A stretch of 64,000 bases of DNA, taken from contig MWSW01000019.1 of the NCBI GenBank assembly GCA_002050165.1, positions 147,701-211,700 on the forward strand. The letters run 5' to 3'. This document shows, in pieces, positions 1 through 9,124 of the stretch. The number at the start of each line of letters is the position of its first letter. The first letter of the stretch is position 1. A model generated the notes under the pieces. That model was given only the letters and a program-made list of their open reading frames with translations, ran no database searches and was not told the DNA's origin. Source of the stretch: Candidatus Tepidiaquacellales bacterium OLB4/UTCHB1. GTDB lineage: Bacteria > Bacteroidota > Ignavibacteria > Tepidaquicellales > Tepidaquicellaceae. Position numbers and translations under genes: made by a program.

Positions 1-164
1 AAGGTATGCCCCATGAAATTAATTATTGACAATACCCCGACAATCCAGAAAAGGAAATATTTAAAATACAGGTCAATAAATATCTCCTTCTTCTTAGGGT
101 GCTTTCCCGCGTAAATGTGAATGAGCGGTGAAAAAACGGCAAGCGCTATAAATGCATATAACAT
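1..164 (-). CDS. Membrane protein of unknown function, N-terminal part only
   Basis: An open frame reads leftward from an ATG at 164 to the window edge (54 codons) with an in-frame stop upstream of the ATG. The peptide starts MLYAFIALAVFSPLIH, has a basic stretch (GKHPKKK) and then a second hydrophobic stretch (YFLFWIVGVLSIINF). This suggests two membrane segments with a short charged loop. The C-terminal part lies outside the window, so no family can be assigned; small integral membrane DUF families have this look. It is not followed by another gene in the same direction within the window. Confidence 0.5.
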   Translation of the reverse strand, partial: MLYAFIALAVFSPLIHIYAGKHPKKKEIFIDLYFKYFLFWIVGVLSIINFMGHT

Positions 165-539
165 AATGCAAGATTTTATTTAACGAAAACTCTTATTACA
201 TGGAATTTTAACTACAAAACTACATAAACTAAATGCTAAATCTTTTAAAATTCCAAAAAACCAAATTAAAATTCCGGGCAATTTTCTGATTGCTGTTGAA
301 ATATTGTTATACAGGAACAAGTTTACTTTTCAGTTTTTCTATCAGTATTCGTAACGGATATAACTTACACCTTGATTTTCATCAAGAGATAGTCGTTGTT
401 TGAAATTGAAAGAATCTTGTACGCAGGTTGATTCACGATGTGTGAGCAAATCATCTCAATATCAAACCCAGTGTCAATTTGTAATTCATGATTTGTTACA
501 TGTACACGTCAACTTCTCCAGAGAATCACCACAATGTAA
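165..539. other. Intergenic stretch, no gene seen
   Basis: About 375 bases between a leftward membrane gene and the 3' end of a leftward hydrolase gene. All frames are broken by stops. A short CTTGAT-loop-ATCAAG hairpin lies near 372-387 but lacks a T-run, so I do not call a terminator. It should contain the promoter of the leftward membrane gene, but I could not identify boxes with confidence. Confidence 0.5.
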
Positions 540-1922
540 TTATTCTTTCGGGTTTAGCTGAGCGTCTGATTTTGTCCAGTGTGATATCGGTAGAAATCTG
601 TGAATCTCATCGCAGCCCGAGATATTACCATGGGAGTTCCGCTTGAATTTTATTCTTGTAAATGTATCGCTAAAGATAAATTCATCTATACCATAGTTCA
701 TGAATTTCAGTCTGACACCACTTTCCTTTTGCACAAATAGCGAACCATCAATGTATAATATTCTCATTTTCGCACCATCTTCATCCGTATATAACCCGGT
801 ATATTCAATCGCCCCATTTTCATTAAACTTTGTCTCCGTGAACTCAAAATTCTTATTAGTAATTATTGCAGCTATTTTCTGCGAGAGTTCTTTAGCTTTA
901 TTGGAATATGAATTAGTTAGAACAACTATGAAATAATTGTAGTCGGGGATATAAATTTCGTTGGAGACAAAACCATTTATACCACCACTGTGTTCTATTG
1001 TCTTCAAACCTAAAAGGTCTCCGATAAACCAGCCGTAACCGTAAGTAGTAAGTTCTCCGTTAAAAAGAGGATGAGGCTTGAAGGCAAGTTCGAGCGATTT
1101 TTCTGAAATTACATTTCCGGATTTAACTGCAAAGAACCATTTATTCAGGTCTTCAACTGTTGAAACCAACATCCCTGCAGCGTAAGCCCAGGACATATTT
1201 ATTGAATCGGCAGGCGAAAAACCTTCAGGGGTATTTTTGTAACCTTTTACCAACTGTGGTACATCACCGCAGAATGTATTATTTAATTCCAATGGTTGAA
1301 GGATATCCGAGATGATGTAATCACAATACGATTTGCCTGAAACGATCTCTATAATATAACCCAATAAAGAGTAACCGGAATCGTCATATTTCCACTTTTC
1401 CCCCGGCTTAAAATCCATCGGTTCGTTTTTAAAGAAATCAACGAGGTTCTCGGGAGCAACTTCAGTAATCTGCAGTGTGTCAAATGCGGGCATATCGGTG
1501 TAGCTTTTGATTCCTGAGGTGTGAGTCAGTAGATTGTGAATTGTAATTGTGTTCCCGAAAGTCGGATAATCCGGAATGAATTTGGTAATTTCATCATTCA
1601 GGGATAGTTTACCCTCCTCCATAAGTTTTAAAATTGCAACAGCGGTGAACTGTTTTGATATTGAGGCAATTCTGAAAATGTCATTTGATTTTAACGGTGT
1701 GTTGTTCTTAATATCCGCAAGTCCGAAAGCTGACTCAAACAATATTTTTCCACCTTTTGATACCAGTATTGATGCGCCGGGTAGGGAATCGGGAAAATAC
1801 GTTTCCGAGAGTGAAAAAATTTTTTCGGTTTGTTCGGGGGTAAGTTGCTGAGCGAAAACATTAACTGAAAATAATAAAAGAACAGGAAATAGGAGGTATA
1901 GCCTAAAAAATTTCATTTTCAT
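540..1922 (-). CDS. Exported serine hydrolase, class C beta-lactamase / PBP-like fold
   Basis: 460 aa with a cleavable signal peptide (hydrophobic residues 5-22, then VFAQ). The SxxK nucleophile motif is SISK at residues 87-90, and an HSGG motif near residue 310 stands for the KTG box. The second motif, usually YSN in this family, reads YDD at 179-181. The last 100 residues form a small C-terminal domain often found in these esterase/D-peptidase-like proteins. Family members hydrolyse esters, beta-lactams or D-amino-acid peptides in the periplasm; the substrate cannot be read from sequence. It stands alone on the minus strand, with about 80 bases to the next gene upstream. The altered YxN motif makes real beta-lactamase activity unlikely. 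Confidence 0.85.
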   Translation of the reverse strand: MKMKFFRLYLLFPVLLLFSVNVFAQQLTPEQTEKIFSLSETYFPDSLPGASILVSKGGKILFESAFGLADIKNNTPLKSNDIFRIASISKQFTAVAILKLMEEGKLSLNDEITKFIPDYPTFGNTITIHNLLTHTSGIKSYTDMPAFDTLQITEVAPENLVDFFKNEPMDFKPGEKWKYDDSGYSLLGYIIEIVSGKSYCDYIISDILQPLELNNTFCGDVPQLVKGYKNTPEGFSPADSINMSWAYAAGMLVSTVEDLNKWFFAVKSGNVISEKSLELAFKPHPLFNGELTTYGYGWFIGDLLGLKTIEHSGGINGFVSNEIYIPDYNYFIVVLTNSYSNKAKELSQKIAAIITNKNFEFTETKFNENGAIEYTGLYTDEDGAKMRILYIDGSLFVQKESGVRLKFMNYGIDEFIFSDTFTRIKFKRNSHGNISGCDEIHRFLPISHWTKSDAQLNPKE

Positions 1923-2002
1923 TGTGGAGCTTTAATTTAAAAAATAGACTTCAGTCAGTTTCCTTCGGAAATCACCATCGAAATCCGATTTATTTAACTT
2001 AA

Positions 2003-2503
2003 TTAAGAGAACGGTTCGTCAGCTGATGGCCCATAAGTAGCGGGGACAGGAACGTTCAGTAATCTAAGATACACTGAAAGCTGACCGCGGTGGTGGTATA
2101 TGTGGTTGAAACAAATTCCGCGTAGAACTTCCGACTTTGGTAAATTAAGTATTACGTAATCACCTTTCCGGAGTATCCAGTTAGATGAAAATATTTCATT
2201 ATCAGATTTCAAAAGTGATTCCATTGCCTGTTCATGTAACTTATCAAAATGATTGAGTAGATCATCAGTTGATTTAAATTCAATTTCTTTTATCTCCGTA
2301 ACTTCAAAATCTAATTCAGTTGTTTCGATTACGCTGCTAATCCATCCGAATAAATTTGCAATATGCCAGGTCAGATAGCCGAGAGTGGTTGATTTTTCGT
2401 GAGGTTTCCAACTTCTTTTATCGGGCGGTACGCGTTCGAGCATTCTTCTTGTTGCTTTACCTTCATTTTGTAATTCGGCAATAAATGAATCTTTGATTTC
2501 CAT
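2003..2503 (-). CDS. DinB-family protein
   Basis: 166 aa, the usual size for a DinB/YfiT four-helix-bundle protein. The conserved histidine pattern is visible: a His in LTWHIANLFGW near residue 47 and HIYHHRGQ near 134-141, followed by LRLLNVPVPATYGPSADE, a common C-terminal ending in this family. These histidines usually bind a divalent metal. Members include thiol-dependent transferases (bacillithiol or mycothiol S-transferases) and damage-induced proteins, but most have no known substrate. It lies 18 bases downstream of the carboxyltransferase gene on the same strand and may be co-transcribed with it; no functional link is evident. Confidence 0.8.
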   Translation of the reverse strand: MEIKDSFIAELQNEGKATRRMLERVPPDKRSWKPHEKSTTLGYLTWHIANLFGWISSVIETTELDFEVTEIKEIEFKSTDDLLNHFDKLHEQAMESLLKSDNEIFSSNWILRKGDYVILNLPKSEVLRGICFNHIYHHRGQLSVYLRLLNVPVPATYGPSADEPFS

Positions 2504-2521
2504 ATTGGTAATTTTTAAGGT

Positions 2522-4177
2522 TTAAGTTTGAATAACACCTGTATTAAATTTTGGTATATCGGGATTTTCATTGCAGAGTTCAATACAATAAGAGACAATT
2601 TCCCTTGTTTCCGCCGGATCAATTATTTCATCAACCCAGAGTCTGGAAGCAGCATAAAGGACATTGGTTTGCTCATCGTAACGGTTTTTAATCTGATTTA
2701 GAAATTTCGTCTTGTCTTCTTCACGAATTTCTTTGCCAGCTTTTTTCATCTGACCGATTTTTATATCCAAGAGGACATTACTCGCTTGTGAACCTCCCAT
2801 AACGGCGATTTGCGCATTCGGGTAAGCGAAGATAAAGCGCGGATCGTAGGCTTTTCCACACATGGCATAATTGCCAGCACCGTAGCTATTACCGGTGATT
2901 ATAGTAATTTTGGGGACAGTTGAGTTTGCAACAGCATTAACCATTTTCGCTCCGTCTTTAATAATTCCACCATGTTCAGATCGCGAGCCTACCATAAAAC
3001 CCGTTACATCCTGAAGGAACAAAAGCGGAACTTTCCGTTGATTGCAATTAAGAATAAACCTTGCGGCTTTATCTGCACTATCGGAATAAATTACACCGCC
3101 GAACTGCATTTCGCCTTTCGCATTTTTAACGAGGCTACGTTGATTTGCTACAATACCGACCGCCCAGCCATTAATTCTTGCATAACCACAAATTAGGGTT
3201 TTACCGTAGCCGGGTTTATATTCATCGAAATTGCTGTCATCAATAATTCGTGTAATCAGCTCATATACATTGTATGGCTTTGATGTATCCTCTGTTAGAA
3301 TTCCATAAATTTCATCGGGGTTGAATTTTGGTTCAATACTTTGGGTACGGTCAAATCCCGCAGTAGAAGACTTTCCGAATTTGGAAACAAGACTTCGGAT
3401 TTTTTCGATACAGGATTTATCATCAGGCATTTTTTCGTCAGTGATGCCGGATATTTCAGTAGTAACGGTAGCCCCGCCGAGGGATTCATTATCAATATTT
3501 TCACCGATGGCAGCTTTAACCAGGTGTGATCCGGCAAGGAAGATACTGCCGGTCTTATCAACTATCAGAGCTTCATCGCTCATAATTGGCAAATAAGCTC
3601 CACCTGCAACGCACGGTCCCATTATTGCCGCTATTTGCGGTATCCCCATGGAACTGATGACGGCATTGTTTCTGAATATCCTACCAAAGTGTTCCTTATC
3701 CGGAAAGATTTCATCCTGCATTGGCAGAAAAACTCCGGCAGAATCAACCAGGTAAATAATCGGGAGTTTGTTCTCCATTGCAATCTCCTGAGCGCGAAGA
3801 TTTTTTTTCCCGGTAACGGGGAACCAGGCTCCCGCTTTTACAGTCGCATCGTTAGCAACAATTACACAATTTCTACCATGAATTTTCCCTATACCGAAAA
3901 CCGTACCCGCGGCTGGTGCGCCACCATACTCTTTGTACATCCCGTGCGCGGCAAATAATCCAAGTTCCATAAACTTTGAACCTTCATCTATCAACAAATC
4001 GATTCTTTCACGCGCATGCAATTTCCCTTTAGCATGGAGTTTTGAAATTGACTTTTCTCCACCGCCCTTTTTAATATTTGCACCTTGAGCCTTTAGCTTT
4101 TTTAACAGGTTTCTATTGTATTCATCCCTTAGTTTAAAATGCTCATCAATTTTGAGCGAAGATTTTATGGTTGTCAT
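2522..4177 (-). CDS. Acyl-CoA carboxylase, carboxyltransferase (beta) subunit, MCC-like
   Basis: 551 aa, full length for the methylcrotonoyl/propionyl-CoA carboxylase beta family. Two crotonase-fold halves are seen. The N-terminal half has GKLHARERIDLLID and GPCVAGGAYLPIMSDEA. The C-terminal half has QDVTGFMVGSRSEHGGI, then GNSYGAGNYAMCGKAYDPRF and IAVMGG, a pattern closer to methylcrotonoyl-CoA carboxylase beta than to PccB. It transfers the carboxyl group from carboxybiotin to an acyl-CoA, usually in leucine or short-acyl degradation. No biotin carboxylase or biotin carrier gene lies beside it, so the alpha subunit must be encoded elsewhere. A terminator separates it from clpX upstream, implying its own promoter in a short gap. 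The exact acyl-CoA is inferred only. Confidence 0.9.
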   Translation of the reverse strand: MTTIKSSLKIDEHFKLRDEYNRNLLKKLKAQGANIKKGGGEKSISKLHAKGKLHARERIDLLIDEGSKFMELGLFAAHGMYKEYGGAPAAGTVFGIGKIHGRNCVIVANDATVKAGAWFPVTGKKNLRAQEIAMENKLPIIYLVDSAGVFLPMQDEIFPDKEHFGRIFRNNAVISSMGIPQIAAIMGPCVAGGAYLPIMSDEALIVDKTGSIFLAGSHLVKAAIGENIDNESLGGATVTTEISGITDEKMPDDKSCIEKIRSLVSKFGKSSTAGFDRTQSIEPKFNPDEIYGILTEDTSKPYNVYELITRIIDDSNFDEYKPGYGKTLICGYARINGWAVGIVANQRSLVKNAKGEMQFGGVIYSDSADKAARFILNCNQRKVPLLFLQDVTGFMVGSRSEHGGIIKDGAKMVNAVANSTVPKITIITGNSYGAGNYAMCGKAYDPRFIFAYPNAQIAVMGGSQASNVLLDIKIGQMKKAGKEIREEDKTKFLNQIKNRYDEQTNVLYAASRLWVDEIIDPAETREIVSYCIELCNENPDIPKFNTGVIQT

Positions 4178-4198
4178 TGGAAGAGTTTACGGTTAAAC

Positions 4199-4232
4199 AA
4201 AAACGCAACGGTAACTTGAATTAACCGTTGCG
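4199..4232 (-). terminator. Rho-independent terminator after clpX
   Basis: On the minus strand a 9-bp stem CGCAACGGT / ACCGTTGCG (4204-4212 with 4224-4232) with an 11-base loop is followed by TTTTT (4203-4199) and a further T-rich stretch. It lies 28 bases past the clpX stop codon and before the carboxyltransferase start. Confidence 0.8.
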
Positions 4233-4259
4233 CAAAATATATCGGAGATTTGCTGTTGA

Positions 4260-5537
4260 TCAGGCAAAAACTTTTTTATTAGAGTTAATGTAAACTGGTT
4301 CTTTCCCCTCAACTACTGTTTCCCGGGTTACAATACAGTTAGTAATGTTATCTTTTGATGGGACTTTGTACATTATATCTAACATGACGTTTTCCATTAT
4401 TGACCTTAACGCTCTTGCTCCGGTACCCCTTTTTATTGCAATTTCGGCAATTGCGTCTAGAGCTTCTTCCTGAAATTCCAGGTGGACACCTTCAATTCTG
4501 AGAAGTTTTTGATATTGCTTTACGATTGCATTTTTAGGTTCGACGAGAATTTTTCTCAATGCATTTTTATCCAAATTTTCAAGAGTTGTAGTCACAGGCA
4601 ATCTGCCAACAAGTTCGGGTATTAGTCCGAAACGCACGAGATCTTCTGGTTCTACTTTGGCGAAGAGTTCATCTTTCTTATAACTGTCTTTCGATACAAC
4701 CTCAGCGCCAAATCCGATTGATCCGGTGGCTATACGGTTTTCAATAATCTTTTCAAGACCATCGAAAGCACCGCCACAAATAAAAAGTATATTTTTCGTA
4801 TTAAGGTTAATTAACGGTTGCTCGGGATGCTTCCTGCCACCGCGTGGTGGTACACCGGCGATTGTCCCTTCTAGCAATTTTAACATTGCCTGTTGGACAC
4901 CTTCACCTGAAACATCGCGGGTAATCGAAACTGAATCACTTTTACGGGCTATTTTGTCAATTTCATCAATATATATAATTCCACGCTCAGCTTTATGAAG
5001 ATCATAATTTGCATTTTGAAGTAAGTGAACGAGGATAGATTCCACATCATCGCCTACGTAACCTGCTTCGGTAAGTGTTGTTGCATCTGCAACGGCAAAA
5101 GGAACGTTAAGCATACGGGCAAGGTTGGATGCAAGAAAAGTTTTCCCCGTTCCGGTAGAACCAATCAGTAGTATGTTGCTTTTCTCAATCTCAACATCAT
5201 CAATGTAGTTGTACTCAAGTGAATCAATTCTCTTATAGTGGTTATAAACTGCAACTGCGAGCGATTTTTTTGCGTTATTCTGCCCAATAACATATTCATC
5301 AAGAAACTTTTTTATACCATGTGGAGTGAGATTAGACTTAACTTTACTAACGGTTTTATTTTGGGAATATGAATTTTGTTTAATGATTTGCATCGCGTCC
5401 CCAACACAAATTTCGCAGATAAAGACATCATTGCCGTTATAATCAGCGGGTCCCTTTATCATGTTAGTAACTTTATCAGCGCTCCTGCCACAGAATGAAC
5501 ATCTGACATTTTTGTTTGAACCTGAGGTTTTTGCCAT
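4260..5537 (-). CDS. clpX: ATP-dependent Clp protease ATP-binding subunit ClpX
   Basis: 425 aa, normal ClpX length. The N-terminal C4 zinc-binding domain is present (CSFCG at 13-17, CEIC near 41-44). The AAA+ core has Walker A GSTGTGKT, Walker [12 protein letters not shown], the pore loop GYVGDD and the RKH loop GGRKHPEQ. The IGF loop that docks on ClpP is IGFGAEV. ClpX unfolds tagged proteins and feeds them to ClpP. The Walker A proline of the common GPTGSGKT is serine here; the Lys and Thr remain. No clpP or tig gene lies adjacent, unlike in many bacteria. It follows tRNA-Leu on the same strand by 25 bases, so the two may share a transcript. Confidence 0.96.
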   Translation of the reverse strand: MAKTSGSNKNVRCSFCGRSADKVTNMIKGPADYNGNDVFICEICVGDAMQIIKQNSYSQNKTVSKVKSNLTPHGIKKFLDEYVIGQNNAKKSLAVAVYNHYKRIDSLEYNYIDDVEIEKSNILLIGSTGTGKTFLASNLARMLNVPFAVADATTLTEAGYVGDDVESILVHLLQNANYDLHKAERGIIYIDEIDKIARKSDSVSITRDVSGEGVQQAMLKLLEGTIAGVPPRGGRKHPEQPLINLNTKNILFICGGAFDGLEKIIENRIATGSIGFGAEVVSKDSYKKDELFAKVEPEDLVRFGLIPELVGRLPVTTTLENLDKNALRKILVEPKNAIVKQYQKLLRIEGVHLEFQEEALDAIAEIAIKRGTGARALRSIMENVMLDIMYKVPSKDNITNCIVTRETVVEGKEPVYINSNKKVFA

Positions 5538-5562
5538 AGGATAAATTTAGGTTAAATAATTG

Positions 5563-5644
5563 TGCGTGATGAGGGAGTCGAACCCCCATGGGTTGCCCCG
5601 CTAGATCCTAAGTCTAGTGCGTCTGCCAGTTCCGCCAATCACGC
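5563..5644 (-). tRNA. tRNA-Leu (anticodon TAG)
   Basis: Reading the minus strand, a 7-bp acceptor stem GCGTGAT/ATCACGC closes the cloverleaf. The anticodon stem-loop CTAGA-CTTAGGA-TCTAG exposes TAG, a long variable arm typical of Leu follows, and the T-loop is GGTTCGACTCC. The discriminator is A. CCA is not encoded. Confidence 0.95.
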
Positions 5645-5670
5645 ATTCATTTTTAGTAAAACCGGCTGTA

Positions 5671-5699
5671 AATTTATGGGTTCAGATTTGAAGTTACAA
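5671..5699 (-). promoter_or_regulatory. Probable promoter of tRNA-Leu (and clpX)
   Basis: On the minus strand TTGTAA (5699-5694) and TAAATT (5676-5671) are separated by 17 bases. The second box also fits the TAnnTTT core of Bacteroidota promoters. The box ends 26 bases upstream of the mature tRNA 5' end. Read by eye only. Confidence 0.4.
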
Positions 5700-5806
5700 T
5701 GTAATTGACTTGCTGTATTGGTAACTATAACATTCCTACATTTTGGAAAATTTCTCTTTTGGGCATTAAACTATTTAGCCTAATTTTAATCAAAAATAAA
5801 AAACTA

Positions 5807-6202
5807 ATGAGAATTGTTATAACTTTAATCATAATTATTATGGCAACCCTAACCAACAACGAAGTATCCGCTCAAACTATCCTGCACAAAAAATCAGCCT
5901 CAGTAGAAGTTGTTGAAATTTATCAGGCTGACGGGCCCTTCGACAACTCGGTTATGCTTGAATGGAAGACGGTTTCCGAGAATAAGAATGAGGGTTTTGT
6001 AATTGAGCGAAAGAAGTCAGAAATAGAAGACTTCGAATTTGCGGGATTCATTGACGGCAATGGTACAACAAAGTATCTGAACAAATACACATTCATCGAA
6101 AGGAGACCCACCAAAAATGTTACTTACAGGATTAAACAAATCTCATATAACGGAGAAATAAGTTATTTTTATCCTGCTGAGGTCGTTGCAAGTTTTGATT
6201 GA
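5807..6202 (+). CDS. Small exported protein with one fibronectin-III-like domain
   Basis: 131 aa from ATG 5807, which gives a clean signal peptide (MRIVITLIIIIMATL ... SAQ). The longer upstream reading adds 34 residues without coding character and was rejected. The mature part contains MLEWKTVSENKNEGFVIERK and RIKQISYNGEISY, the typical strand pattern of the Fn3-like modules found near the C-termini of surface proteins in this phylum. Here the module stands alone, with no sorting domain after it. A strong terminator follows 24 bases after the stop, so it is a single-gene unit. Function unknown; probably periplasmic or surface exposed. Confidence 0.75.
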   Translation: MRIVITLIIIIMATLTNNEVSAQTILHKKSASVEVVEIYQADGPFDNSVMLEWKTVSENKNEGFVIERKKSEIEDFEFAGFIDGNGTTKYLNKYTFIERRPTKNVTYRIKQISYNGEISYFYPAEVVASFD

Positions 6203-6226
6203 TTGAGTGATAACTGTACCAGAAGG

Positions 6227-6264
6227 GGCATCTGGCTGGGAATACCGCCGGATGCCTTTTTTTT
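6227..6264 (+). terminator. Rho-independent terminator
   Basis: A 10-bp stem GGCATCTGGC / GCCGGATGCC (6227-6236 with 6247-6256, one T-G pair) is followed by eight T. It ends the small Fn3-like gene. Confidence 0.9.
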
Positions 6265-6323
6265 CACTTAATAATTTCGATAAATATTATTAGATTTACC
6301 AATTAAAATTAAATTAAAAGAAA

Positions 6324-7358
6324 ATGAAACAAATAGGCCTTTTTACCATTTTCATGTTATTTACTGCTAATTTTATTTACTCACAGATTTTATTTGAGGA
6401 GAATTTCGATTACGCAGCAGGCGATAGCATACAAATGCATGGTTGGACAGTCCATAGTGGATCCACCGGACCTTGGACGGTAATATCTCCGGGATTGTCT
6501 TTCGCGAATTATCCACTATCAGGTATCGGAAATGCGGCAAAGACCGACTCAGCAGGATTTCAGGATGCAAATAAAAATTTCACAGAACAAACCAGTGGTT
6601 CAGTTTACACTGCAATGATGGTCAATGTTATAAGCGCAACGACGACCGGTGATTATTTTGCTCATATAGGAAACACATCGTTAGGTTCGACATTCCGGGG
6701 TAAAATGTTCGTAAAAGATAACGGTGCAGGTGGGTTTGTATTCGGTATTTCAATGTCTGCAAATACTGCCGATGCCACGTATGAAACTACAGCTAGGAGC
6801 TACAACACAACCTATTTAATCGTGATGAAGTATAAATTTGATGATGTTGCAGACGATTCTGCTTCAATGTATGTATTTGATAGTAATGTTCCCTCAACTG
6901 AACCTGCAGCTCCTACAATTGGTCCGGACGGAAGCGGTTCAGGACTTGATAACGCCGGAACCATAGCACTAAGGCAGGGCTCAGCTAGCTTCAGACCACA
7001 ATTAATTGTTGACGGAATGAGAATTGCAACTTCCTGGCAAGATATGATAACCAGCATTGAGCCGATATCTTATGTTGCGGACAAATTTGAACTTTCACAA
7101 AATTATCCGAATCCGTTCAACCCTTCAACAAAAATCCGGTTTTCAACTCCGACAAGCGGATTTGTAACGATGAAAGTTTTCAATGTACTCGGTCAGCAGA
7201 TTGCAACGCTCGTAAACAACCGTGTTGATATCGGTGTTCATGAAGTAGAGTTCGTCGCCAATAATATTCCGTCAGGAGTTTATCTATACACGGTAGAATT
7301 TACAGGAACGGATCACAGCTCATTCAAAGATGCGAAAAAGTTTATACTTTCGAAATAA
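6324..7358 (+). CDS. Exported protein with C-terminal (T9SS type A-like) sorting domain
   Basis: 344 aa with an N-terminal signal peptide (MKQIGLFTIFMLFTANFIYSQ). The middle, roughly residues 22-245, looks like a beta-rich lectin/laminin-G-type fold (DYFAHIGNTSLG, MYVFDSN) of unknown ligand. Residues about 255-344 form a sorting domain: FELSQNYPNPFNPSTKI, then VFNVLGQQIATLVN and SGVYLYTVEF. This is the Por-secretion type of domain used for export through the type IX system and attachment at the cell surface. No T9SS component genes lie in the window. It has its own terminator. The substrate or role of the central domain is unknown. Confidence 0.85.
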   Translation: MKQIGLFTIFMLFTANFIYSQILFEENFDYAAGDSIQMHGWTVHSGSTGPWTVISPGLSFANYPLSGIGNAAKTDSAGFQDANKNFTEQTSGSVYTAMMVNVISATTTGDYFAHIGNTSLGSTFRGKMFVKDNGAGGFVFGISMSANTADATYETTARSYNTTYLIVMKYKFDDVADDSASMYVFDSNVPSTEPAAPTIGPDGSGSGLDNAGTIALRQGSASFRPQLIVDGMRIATSWQDMITSIEPISYVADKFELSQNYPNPFNPSTKIRFSTPTSGFVTMKVFNVLGQQIATLVNNRVDIGVHEVEFVANNIPSGVYLYTVEFTGTDHSSFKDAKKFILSK

Positions 7359-7383
7359 ATTTTAAGTAAAAAAATTATTATTA

Positions 7384-7413
7384 ATGGGCGTTGTACTGAC
7401 GCCCATTTTTTTT
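7384..7413 (+). terminator. Rho-independent terminator
   Basis: A perfect 8-bp stem ATGGGCGT / ACGCCCAT (7384-7391 with 7399-7406) with a 7-base loop is followed by a run of T to 7413. It lies 25 bases past the sorting-domain gene and directly abuts the start of the methyltransferase gene. Confidence 0.9.
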
Positions 7414-7992
7414 ATGGATAAAAATTTCTGGGATTCAAAATATATAAACGGAACAACGGGGTGGGATATCGGTTACGTTTCAACTCCTTTGAAGGAATAC
7501 TTTGACCAATTAGATAATAAAGGATACAAAATTTTAATCCCTGGGGCTGGAAACGGTTACGAAGCTTCGTATTTGTTACGGTGTGGATTTAAGAATATCC
7601 ATATCCTCGATATCTCTGAAATTGCAACAAAAAATTTCATTAAACGAAATCCGGATTTTCCTGTCAAAAACATACACACTTTGAATTTCTTCGATTTTAA
7701 GGGTGAATATGATTTGATAATTGAGCAGACATTTTTCTGTGCTTTAAATCCGGATTTGAGGTGGAAGTATGTTGAAAAAATGTTTCAACTTCTAAAACCG
7801 GGAGGGAAACTTGTAGGGTTGCTCTTCGATGATGAATTAAACTCAGATCACCCCCCGTTCGGTGGAAGCAAAAATGAATATGAAGAATTGTTCAAGAATA
7901 AATTTTCATTTAAAGTATTTTCTGAATGTTTTAATTCAATCCCGCCAAGGCAAGGCAGGGAGTTATTCATTAATCTGGTTAAGGTGAAATAA
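7414..7992 (+). CDS. SAM-dependent methyltransferase, TPMT-like family
   Basis: 193 aa from ATG 7414. An ATG at 7384 is in frame but lies inside the terminator stem of the previous gene, so the later start (MDKNFWDSKY) is preferred; family members also start W(D)xxY. Motif I is LIPGAGNGYEASYL, the acidic residue after strand 2 is in ILDISE, motif III lies in QLLKPGGKLVGLLF, and the family-specific IPPRQGRE motif is near the C-terminus. TPMT-like bacterial and plant enzymes methylate thiols, thiocyanate or halides; the acceptor here is not known. The close placement to a terminator means its promoter must overlap that element or lie upstream. Confidence 0.85.
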   Translation: MDKNFWDSKYINGTTGWDIGYVSTPLKEYFDQLDNKGYKILIPGAGNGYEASYLLRCGFKNIHILDISEIATKNFIKRNPDFPVKNIHTLNFFDFKGEYDLIIEQTFFCALNPDLRWKYVEKMFQLLKPGGKLVGLLFDDELNSDHPPFGGSKNEYEELFKNKFSFKVFSECFNSIPPRQGRELFINLVKVK

Positions 7993-8032
7993 TTATATTT
8001 GTAGAATCTCGTTAGAGAAAAGATTTTAAATA

Positions 8033-8737
8033 ATGAAGACTGTAAAATTTCTTAAGACAGCTGTAATAATATTAATTTTGTCGCTTTCGTCATGCTCACA
8101 TATTGATAATTTTGATGATTACAATATTGCTTACAAAAAGGTAACGTTCATAACAAAAGTTGCGGATTCGAAGTCGGACGCAAAAGTGAAATTTGGGGAT
8201 GGCTCGTTTGGAGTTGACAAGAATATTACGGAACGGATAATTTCTGCCATTGGCTCGGAACTACTCGAAGCTGAGGTTGAGGAAAAACTGGGAAAAATAA
8301 TTAATCCTGACGAAGTTGCCGGAACAATCTCCTGGGATATCAAAAGCAACCTGCAAACTTTCACTAACATCATAGTTGTGGATTCACTCTTAAACAATCC
8401 TGATATTGTAGCTGAAACTAATCTCCTCGGGTTCCGGCTTGTAAGCAGCGCTAACGGAATAATGTCGTATATTACGGTTGAGTTTACTTTAACTGATATG
8501 GAAAGTGGAAAATATATTTGGAAAAATAAAGAAACTATCAAACGTTATCTAAAAGAATCCATAACTGAACATATCCCCGAAAGGACGATCCGAAAAGCAG
8601 GAAGTATCATCAATGCGATTCGACTTATTGAAATGTCAGAAGATGAAATTAAACAAGCGATAAAGTTATCCGCTGAAGAAGTAAGTTCGGAAATTTTAAA
8701 AATCCTAAGAACTGATATTTCAGAATCTGCAAAATGA
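8033..8737 (+). CDS. Lipoprotein of unknown function
   Basis: 234 aa. A type II signal peptide with lipobox LSSC and acylated Cys21 is clear. The mature part is mixed alpha/beta; I do not recognise a family. It contains a strand-rich centre (SYITVEFTLTDMESGKYIWKNKE, abridged in reading) that recalls periplasmic assembly lipoproteins of the LpoB/PenI type, where a similar 'variable-structure-within-DME-G' phrase occurs, and an amphipathic C-terminal helix. That resemblance is weak. It lies 40 bases after the methyltransferase and may share its transcript. Likely anchored in the outer or inner membrane facing the periplasm. Confidence 0.7.
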   Translation: MKTVKFLKTAVIILILSLSSCSHIDNFDDYNIAYKKVTFITKVADSKSDAKVKFGDGSFGVDKNITERIISAIGSELLEAEVEEKLGKIINPDEVAGTISWDIKSNLQTFTNIIVVDSLLNNPDIVAETNLLGFRLVSSANGIMSYITVEFTLTDMESGKYIWKNKETIKRYLKESITEHIPERTIRKAGSIINAIRLIEMSEDEIKQAIKLSAEEVSSEILKILRTDISESAK

Positions 8738-8770
8738 GTGTGTGTTTAAAAGACAGTTGCAGATTATATT

Positions 8771-9124
8771 TCACTTTTTTTCAATCAAATTCTTAATGAC
8801 CAGTGCGTTGTTGTGTTTGTCATCTTTTGCCGCATAAAGTAGTGTTACAATTTTTCTTTTGCCCGCGATTTCCAATAATTGCTTTAAGGGGAGTTCATTT
8901 TTTTCAATTTCAGATTTATACCTGCTCTGAAATTCTGTCCATTTAGCCGGGTCATGTCCGAACCATTTCCTTAATTCATTTGACGGAGCAATTTCTTTTA
9001 ACCACAAATCCAGTTTAGCATTGTCTTTTGATATGCCTCTCGGCCACAATTTATCAACCAAAATCCTAAACCCATCACTTCTTTCGGGTTTATCGTAAAT
9101 CCTTTTCAATTTAATAGTTCCCAT
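8771..9124 (-). CDS. DUF488 family protein (YeaO-like)
   Basis: 117 aa, the usual length for the short DUF488 group. Conserved family phrases are visible: [14 protein letters not shown] near the N-terminus, [20 protein letters not shown] in the middle and [14 protein letters not shown] near the C-terminus. No biochemical function is established for this family. It is convergent with the upstream lipoprotein gene (33 bases between stops) with no obvious terminator between them. Single gene on the minus strand. Confidence 0.9.
   Translation of the reverse strand: MGTIKLKRIYDKPERSDGFRILVDKLWPRGISKDNAKLDLWLKEIAPSNELRKWFGHDPAKWTEFQSRYKSEIEKNELPLKQLLEIAGKRKIVTLLYAAKDDKHNNALVIKNLIEKK

Noticed and set aside
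5705..5806. Upstream extension of the small Fn3-like protein
   Set aside because: The extra 34 residues precede a clean signal peptide starting at ATG 5807 and show no coding character.
7384..7413. Upstream ATG for the methyltransferase
   Set aside because: It is the first half of a perfect terminator hairpin; the family N-terminus begins at ATG 7414.
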